Of a stretch of DNA of 28,082 nt, positions 23,582 through 28,082 are shown piece after piece; within the stretch, counting starts at the first letter, position 1, and each line of letters begins with the position of its first letter. The stretch is taken from assembly GCA_964450715.1 (NCBI GenBank), contig CAYVFC010000107.1, positions 1 to 28,082 on the forward strand, given 5' to 3'. This DNA is from CAYVFC01 sp964450715 (GTDB lineage: Bacteria; Myxococcota_A; Polyangia; Polyangiales; JAFGIB01). The position numbers and the translations under genes are program-made. Below the pieces are notes generated by a model that worked only from the letters and a program-made list of their open reading frames with translations, had not been told where the DNA came from and made no database searches.

Positions 23582-24202
23582 CCCTCGGGCCGGACTCAGG
23601 CAGAAGAACCAGAGCAGACCGGCGATCGCCCCGGCGGCGAGCGCGGCGACCGAGGAAGAGGCGTCCGGACCCGAGGAAAACGAACGGCGGCGGATGCAGC
23701 GGAAGGGACGAAGTTGGCTCCGGGCCCGGAGGCCGGCCCGGACGCAGAGCCGGGGTAAACAGATAGCCTCTGGATCAAGACCTCCCGCGTCGTCCTTACA
23801 GCCGGGGTGCAAAACGGCGGAGGGGTTGTCGGCGGGCGGGGTTAATGCTGCATCATAGGTAGGATCTTAAGGAAAAAGACAATGGATTACGATCTGTTAG
23901 ACATGAGGGTGAAGGTTTACTCTTCCAAGCCCCGCTTTCGCGAATTCTGAATACTTACAGTAGGACGAACAATATACAGTATGTTGATAAAGCGACCCGG
24001 ATTATTCGCTGTCGAAAAGCATTTATCGTCGTAAGGGACATCGCGATTCACGACGGTTCTTCGTTAACTAGGAAACTAGGACCGTCCCGGTTTAACAATC
24101 GTTAACTAGGAAACTAGGACCGTCCCGGTTTAACAGGTTTAAGGTTTAACAGGTTTAACAGTAACAGTAAGGGGGCGGGCCTTGCGCACGGCCGGCAGGC
24201 CG
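23582..24202. other. Intergenic region with repeats; no supported gene
   Basis: The frame of the barrel remnant runs on as low-complexity Pro/Gly/Glu-rich sequence to a TAA at 23756-23758; I do not count it as coding. AAGGAAAAAGACA followed by an ATG at 23883 opens a 22-codon frame (MDYDLLDMRVKVYSSKPRF) in locally AT-richer DNA; it could be the start of a lost gene but is too short to support. The tandem repeat at 24062-24135 and low-complexity TTTAACAGG-type repeats up to about 24170 fill the right side. Confidence 0.55.
24062..24135. repeat. Two tandem 38-bp repeats with the GGACCGTCCCGG core
   Basis: Copies begin at 24062 and 24100 and are nearly identical, each running from CGTTAACTAGG through ACTAGGACCGTCCCGG to TTTAACA. 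Twenty bases of the unit recur in inverse orientation at 15104-15123. The unit contains the self-complementary words TTAA, CTAG and GGACCGTCC. A further GGCGGGCCTTGCGC lies at 24174-24187. This looks like a dispersed intergenic repeat family, possibly linked to a transposase elsewhere. Confidence 0.75.
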
Positions 24203-25366
24203 CTACATTCGCCCGGCCCTCAGCCGCATGATGATCTCCTCGATGGTGTCCGGGGTGGCGTTGAGCTGCCGGTAGGCCTTCTCGGCCGCGGCCGCTTTCT
24301 GCGGATCGGCGAGATCGGCGACTCCGCGGAAAAGCCCCAGGCCGCGGCCCAGAAAGTACAGGGCCTGCCGCTCGGCGGATAGCTCCAGAAAGCCGCGCAG
24401 CTTGCCCAGCATCGCATCCCGGTCCTCGGGCAGCCGACCCTCCACGTCCTGCAGCAAGTTGTTCATATGGTCGCTCTTGAGCACGCTGGAGATCCCGGAA
24501 AGGCTCTCGATGAACAGAACCAGCTCCTCGACCACCTGCGCCTCGGAGCTCTTCTGGAAACGGCCCGCCTGCCACTGGTCGTAGAGCTCCAGCCCGGGGA
24601 AGATGCGTAACGTGCGCAAGCGGATGAATTCCGGGTCGATCTGATTGAGGGCATCCGCCGTCTGCAGGGCGTGCTCGCGGCAGAGCGCTACCCCGCCCAG
24701 ACCGGGCATCACGTATTCGGAGAGCTCGATCCCCGCCCGCTTGACCTTGAGCCCGCCCTCTATCTGGCGCTGCTTGGTCACCCCCTTCTTGACCAGAGTC
24801 AGCACGCGGTCCGATCCCGACTCCATGCCTACGTGTATCCGCGAGAGCCCCGCCTCGCGCAGCATCTTCATCTCCTCGTCGCTGATACGCGACAGCGTAT
24901 GCGATCGCGCGTAGGAGGTGATACGTTCCACCCAGGGAAAACGGCTCTTGAGGTGCCGCAACACCTCGGCGAGCTCGGCCGGTTTCATGATCAGGCTGTT
25001 GGCGTCCTGAATAAATACGGACTGCATACCGGCCGCGGCCCACTGCACGGCCGCCGAAAAGGCGTCCATGTCTTCCGGCCCGAGCCCCCCGGCCGCCTCG
25101 ACCACCGCGGAGCGCGTCAGCAGCCCGTCGCCGTCGGCCAGACCTCGCAGCACCTCCACGTGCTTGCCCACCGCGTCGATATCCCGCTTGATGTGTTCCG
25201 GCCGGCGCAGAGAGAACTTCTGCCCCTTGTAGACCGGGCAAAAGGTGCAGCGGTTCCAGGGGCAGTTGCGGGTGGTCCGGATCAGCAGGCTGTATGCCTC
25301 GCTCGGCGGACGGATCGGCCCCTGCTCGAAGCCTGGATAGGACTCGCTGGTCTGTTCGTCGTTCAT
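24203..25366 (-). CDS. Radical SAM protein
   Basis: A 387-residue radical SAM enzyme. The iron-sulfur motif is CPWNRCTFC (Cys35, Cys40, Cys43), a CX4CX2C spacing rather than the usual CX3CX2C. SRIHVGMESGSDRVL and GVTKQRQIEGGLKVKRAGIELSEYVMPGLGG are typical of the TIM-barrel strands that bind S-adenosylmethionine. A helical C-terminal part (about 250-387) has no family I recognise. The ATG at 25366 is chosen because it overlaps the stop of the MATE gene (ATGA), so translation is coupled. The reaction is unknown; pairing with an exporter hints at a small-molecule product or methylated substrate, but that is conjecture. Confidence 0.85.
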   Translation of the reverse strand: MNDEQTSESYPGFEQGPIRPPSEAYSLLIRTTRNCPWNRCTFCPVYKGQKFSLRRPEHIKRDIDAVGKHVEVLRGLADGDGLLTRSAVVEAAGGLGPEDMDAFSAAVQWAAAGMQSVFIQDANSLIMKPAELAEVLRHLKSRFPWVERITSYARSHTLSRISDEEMKMLREAGLSRIHVGMESGSDRVLTLVKKGVTKQRQIEGGLKVKRAGIELSEYVMPGLGGVALCREHALQTADALNQIDPEFIRLRTLRIFPGLELYDQWQAGRFQKSSEAQVVEELVLFIESLSGISSVLKSDHMNNLLQDVEGRLPEDRDAMLGKLRGFLELSAERQALYFLGRGLGLFRGVADLADPQKAAAAEKAYRQLNATPDTIEEIIMRLRAGRM

Positions 25367-26811
25367 CGTTCCGTAAAGATATGAATCCGGCGCCACCGGC
25401 CAGATCGGTAGCGCAGGTATAGTAGCAGGGCCTGAAGGGCGTAGCACACCGCGCCTCCGTACCAGGCGTCGACCACCGACCCCGAGCCCAGAACCACCAG
25501 GACGTAGGTGAGAGGTACGAAACCGCCCCAGAGCACCCCCAGCCCGATCAACATGGAGAGCAGGGTGTCGCCGGCCCCGGAGAGGATCCCCACCGAGAGC
25601 ATACGGATCCCGTCTCCGATCTGGAAGGCCGCCGCGGCCACCGCCAGCGGCGCGGCCCAGGCCAGCACCGCCGGGTCCTCGCTGAACAACGCGTAGACGA
25701 ATCGCCCGGCCAACACCAGAAAGGCGCCCAGCGCCAGGGTGTAGTAAAGGCCTACTTTATACACCTGGTTGCCGTACTCGGCCGCCTGGTCGGGCCGGCC
25801 CGCCCCGATGGCGTTTCCGGTCATCACGGTTCCGGCGACGGTCAATCCCCACATGGGCATGAAGGAGAACGAGAGCAGCTGGATGGTGATCTGGTTGGCC
25901 GCCAGCGCGACCGCTCCCAGCCGTCCGATGAGGATGGTGAAAAACGCGAAGGCGGCCATCTCGATGAAGGCTTCCCAGGCCGCGGGCAGGCCCACTCGCG
26001 CGATGTCCCGGAAGGCGATCGCGTCGGGGCGTCGCGGCAGGTGGATGCGATAGCGCTGGCGGTGGCGGCGCGGCCCCACCGTGCAGACGACCAGGATGGC
26101 GGCCTGAGCCGTGGCGCCGATGCTGGTGGCGACAGCCGCGCCTTGCACGCCCAGGGCCGGAACGGCCAGCCAGCGGTGTCCGGCGATGACGACTCCGGAC
26201 CAGCCGAAGATCAGCCAGACGTCGAGGACCAGGTTGAGCAGGTTACCCGCCACCCCGGCCCACATGGGGGTCTTGACGTCGCGCCGGCCCTGAAAGAAGC
26301 CGCTCAGACAGAAGATGAGCTGCGTCGGTACGGAGCTCAGCGTCCTCCACTTGAGGTAGGTATAGGCCAGGGACTGGACCTCTGGAGGATTTTCCGTGAA
26401 GGGCAGCAGGAGATAGGCGTAGTAGCCGGCGAGCTGCAACAGCAACCCGGTGGCTACCGATATGTAGATGCCCTGCCAGAGGTAGTGACCGACCGCCTCG
26501 TCGTCGTTCTTGCCGTCGGCCTGGGCCACGAAGGTGGCGGAGATCCGGTTCAGGTTGTTGAAGAGACTATAGGCGGCCCAGGTGATGATTCCTCCCAAAC
26601 CGGCCGCGCCCAGCGCCGCGCTCGATACGTGCCCGAGCAGCGCGGTATCCACCGTCCACATCAGCGTGTGCGACATCATGGCCAGAACGGTGGGCATGGT
26701 CAGGGCGAAGATCTCCCGCCCGTGACGAACCTTCAGGACGGACGGCATGGGAAACCGGTGCCGTGTTGCACCCGCCCGTTCAAGATAGACGTCTCGCTCC
26801 CGCCTCGACAT
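25363..26811 (-). CDS. MATE-family efflux transporter
   Basis: A 482-residue inner-membrane exporter with about 12 helices. Family landmarks include FALTMPTVLAMMSHTLMWTVDTALLGHV in helix 1, FFQGRRDVKTPMWAGV, and in the second half GLPAAWEAFIEMAAFAFFTILIG, AANQITIQLLSF and GNAIGAGRPDQA. MATE proteins export cationic or aromatic compounds by Na+ or H+ antiport. The ATG at 26811 (MSRRERD) has AAAGG about 9 nt upstream and is preferred to a GTG at 26844. It is the first gene of a two-gene unit with the radical SAM protein. Confidence 0.92.
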   Translation of the reverse strand: MSRRERDVYLERAGATRHRFPMPSVLKVRHGREIFALTMPTVLAMMSHTLMWTVDTALLGHVSSAALGAAGLGGIITWAAYSLFNNLNRISATFVAQADGKNDDEAVGHYLWQGIYISVATGLLLQLAGYYAYLLLPFTENPPEVQSLAYTYLKWRTLSSVPTQLIFCLSGFFQGRRDVKTPMWAGVAGNLLNLVLDVWLIFGWSGVVIAGHRWLAVPALGVQGAAVATSIGATAQAAILVVCTVGPRRHRQRYRIHLPRRPDAIAFRDIARVGLPAAWEAFIEMAAFAFFTILIGRLGAVALAANQITIQLLSFSFMPMWGLTVAGTVMTGNAIGAGRPDQAAEYGNQVYKVGLYYTLALGAFLVLAGRFVYALFSEDPAVLAWAAPLAVAAAAFQIGDGIRMLSVGILSGAGDTLLSMLIGLGVLWGGFVPLTYVLVVLGSGSVVDAWYGGAVCYALQALLLYLRYRSGRWRRIHIFTER

Positions 26812-26939
26812 CAGCGGTACCTTTCGACCGGTTTTGGCCCGCACCGGGCTTCGCGCCGTCCTAACGCCGCTCTACGACCCGGCTCGATCTCGGTCGCCGA
26901 TGCGATGAGTTTTTTTTCGTCTGTCGCCGGATCTACGCG

Positions 26940-27707
26940 CTACTGCTTCACGTACTCCTCGCGGCTCAGACCGCCGCCGCTGCCCATGTCGCTGATGCGG
27001 AGCCTGTCCTTGGTGGCGTTGAGCGCGAAGAACAGCTGGGTCTGGGTGCCGGCCTCGGGCAGGGCATCGCCGGCTCCGGCGTCCGCGTCCGAGGGAGCAA
27101 ACTCGCGCCCCTCCACGTCCTTTGGAACGTCGAGCTCCCAATCCGTGTAACCGAAAAGCCCCTCGGTGTTCGCATAGGTGACCGCGTCGGCGTTGCTCAT
27201 CGCGGCCTCGACCCCGGTTATCTCGACGTTGAGCGTATAGACACCGGGCTGTTGCGGCACCTGTCCGCCCACGGAAACGTCCATCTCCATGGCGATGGAG
27301 AGAACGACCTCTTCGCAGGTGGAACCGCTCTCACCGTAGAACTCGAGGATCATGGTCGCGCTGTTGCCGTCAAACTCCAGGACCGCGCGGCGGAAATCGC
27401 CGCTGTCCTCGTAACAGGGTCCCACCCAGGTGCCCTGCAGATCCGCCAGCGTGGGGGGTGGCGCACCGCCGTCCTCGCCGGCATCCATCGGCTCCGCCCC
27501 GGCCGTTCCGGCATTGCCTCCCGTTCCGCTCTCGCCGCCTGTGCCCGAGGTGCCCGCGTCCATTCCTCCCGAGCCGCCGGAGCCCGATTCCGAGGCGCCG
27601 GCATCGTCGCTGCCGCCGCTGCCCCCGGAGCCGTCGTCATCGTCGTCGCCGCACCCGATACCGAGTAGCAAGACCAAAACCGCCGCCAAAATTCCAAGCT
27701 TCTTCAT
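26940..27707 (-). CDS. Predicted lipoprotein with Ser/Gly/Asp-rich tether
   Basis: A 255-residue lipoprotein. The signal MKKLGILAAVLVLLLGIGC ends in a clear lipobox, lipidated Cys19. A tether of about 65 residues rich in Gly, Ser and Asp follows (GDDDDDGSGGSGGSDDAG, later MDAGEDGG). The mature domain (about 88-255) begins LADLQGTWVGPCYEDSGDFRRAVLEF and continues in beta-strand-like fashion, resembling lipocalin-like proteins, but I do not recognise a family. GGAGG lies 9 nt before the ATG. It stands alone, on the same strand as the MATE gene, which starts 129 bp downstream. Confidence 0.85.
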   Translation of the reverse strand: MKKLGILAAVLVLLLGIGCGDDDDDGSGGSGGSDDAGASESGSGGSGGMDAGTSGTGGESGTGGNAGTAGAEPMDAGEDGGAPPPTLADLQGTWVGPCYEDSGDFRRAVLEFDGNSATMILEFYGESGSTCEEVVLSIAMEMDVSVGGQVPQQPGVYTLNVEITGVEAAMSNADAVTYANTEGLFGYTDWELDVPKDVEGREFAPSDADAGAGDALPEAGTQTQLFFALNATKDRLRISDMGSGGGLSREEYVKQ

Positions 27708-27835
27708 TTTTCCCTACCTCCGTAGTGACCTCGACCGAACAGGCGAAGGTGCGGCCCGTCCGTGCGTACGAATATATGCCCTTTCTCGGCCCGGTACAAA
27801 TCCCGCCCCGGAGCTGGATTGGGTCGGCCTTAGGA

Positions 27836-28082
27836 GGCCGGTCGAAATTAATCGTCCAGGTTTCGGAGCGCGACGGTCCCGGATGCAAGGCGCGACGACG
27901 AGGAATACCGGGGGTATTCATAAATTCGGAGACTTTGTCGTCGGAAACGTACAACGCGGAGCGGACGCCAGTCCGCGGAGCTGTACGTTTCCGACGGCAA
28001 TACGCAGGGCCCGCAGGGCCCGAGTACACGCAGCAGACGGGGCCGTCCCGCCCGTAAGGTGGACGATTAATTTCGACCGGCC
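27836..28082. repeat. Palindromic element ending exactly at the window edge
   Basis: The first 23 bases (27836-27858) are the exact reverse complement of the last 23 bases of the window (28060-28082), GGCCGGTCGAAATTAATCGT and three more. Inside, 27939-27953 pairs perfectly with 27982-27996 (CGTCGGAAACGTACA) and encloses a further GCGGAC-GCCA-GTCCGC stem. There is no coding sequence. It is probably a non-autonomous palindromic mobile element or dispersed repeat. The sequence may stop here because assembly failed in the repeat, so the true end may lie outside. The 128 bp from 27708 to 27835 are the upstream region of the lipoprotein gene, with nothing else supported. Confidence 0.8.

Noticed and set aside
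22249..23766. Open frame of about 505 codons on the plus strand across the BtrH-like gene
   Set aside because: Arg/Gly-rich shadow of the BtrH-like gene in another frame; it also runs through the barrel pseudogene without any family similarity.
24062..24135. CRISPR-like array
   Set aside because: Only two copies, directly adjacent, with no unique spacers and no cas genes.
1..28082. tRNA or rRNA genes
   Set aside because: I saw no cloverleaf-like segment with conserved T-loop and anticodon stem and no rRNA-like sequence; a dedicated covariance search was not possible.

Overview
The window looks like a high-GC chromosomal contig from an uncultivated deltaproteobacterium-like organism, most probably Myxococcota or Bradymonadales. 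This is inferred from protein style, not from a marker gene. The clues are lipoproteins with Asp/Ala/Gly or Ser/Gly-rich tethers after the lipobox, a CSLREA/right-handed beta-helix surface protein with collagen-like Gly-X-X runs and a MYXO-CTERM-like tail, DUF1566 (Lcl) lipoproteins, and sigma-54 promoters. A 100-N scaffold gap (2473-2572) and a last base that closes an inverted repeat suggest a draft or metagenome assembly.

Layout. (1) 1-7768: a LytTR response regulator, a large beta-helix surface protein (minus strand, split by the gap) and a 1245-residue DUF1566 lipoprotein. The two exported proteins diverge from a 356-bp region holding a 175-bp mirror-symmetric palindrome. Each inner arm carries two copies of a GACGAACGGT-type motif spaced 21 bp, the geometry of LytTR operators, and the same motif precedes the LytTR gene. 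(2) 7776-15081: housekeeping genes: a glycerophosphodiester phosphodiesterase, a GT-C membrane glycosyltransferase, a histidine phosphatase/phosphotransferase pair, an amtB-glnK operon with a sigma-54 promoter and an NtrC-like site, and a carboxymuconolactone decarboxylase-family protein. (3) 15082-16094: repeats and an ISL3 transposase remnant. (4) 16095-18910: BrkB/YihY and YkvA proteins, then a four-gene operon behind a perfect sigma-54 promoter and a tandem 20-bp dyad (likely enhancer). It encodes a REC-only protein, a coiled-coil protein with a run of five Met, a coiled-coil protein with a J-domain-like HPD motif, and a 45-residue helical protein. I recognise no described system here; it is the best candidate for something new. 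(5) 18911-23760: a decay zone. It has a perfect 31-bp-arm palindrome, a DUF1566 lipoprotein broken by a T-tract frameshift and by a 181-bp IS66-type MITE with an 8-bp target duplication, a ParE-type toxin with one nonsense codon beside an intact antitoxin, a second MITE-like element with a 5-bp duplication, an enoyl-CoA hydratase fragment, an intact BtrH-like gene and an outer-membrane barrel pseudogene. (6) 23761-28082: repeats, a coupled MATE exporter/radical SAM pair, a lipoprotein, and a palindromic element at the window end.

How the genes work together. The LytTR regulator probably controls itself and the two divergent surface proteins. AmtB and GlnK form the usual ammonium uptake and sensing pair under nitrogen control, although the PII T-loop lacks Tyr51. 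The sigma-54 REC/coiled-coil/J-like operon is probably switched on by an unlinked enhancer-binding protein. The rest is ordinary metabolism, transport and envelope function, interrupted by small non-autonomous palindromic elements.
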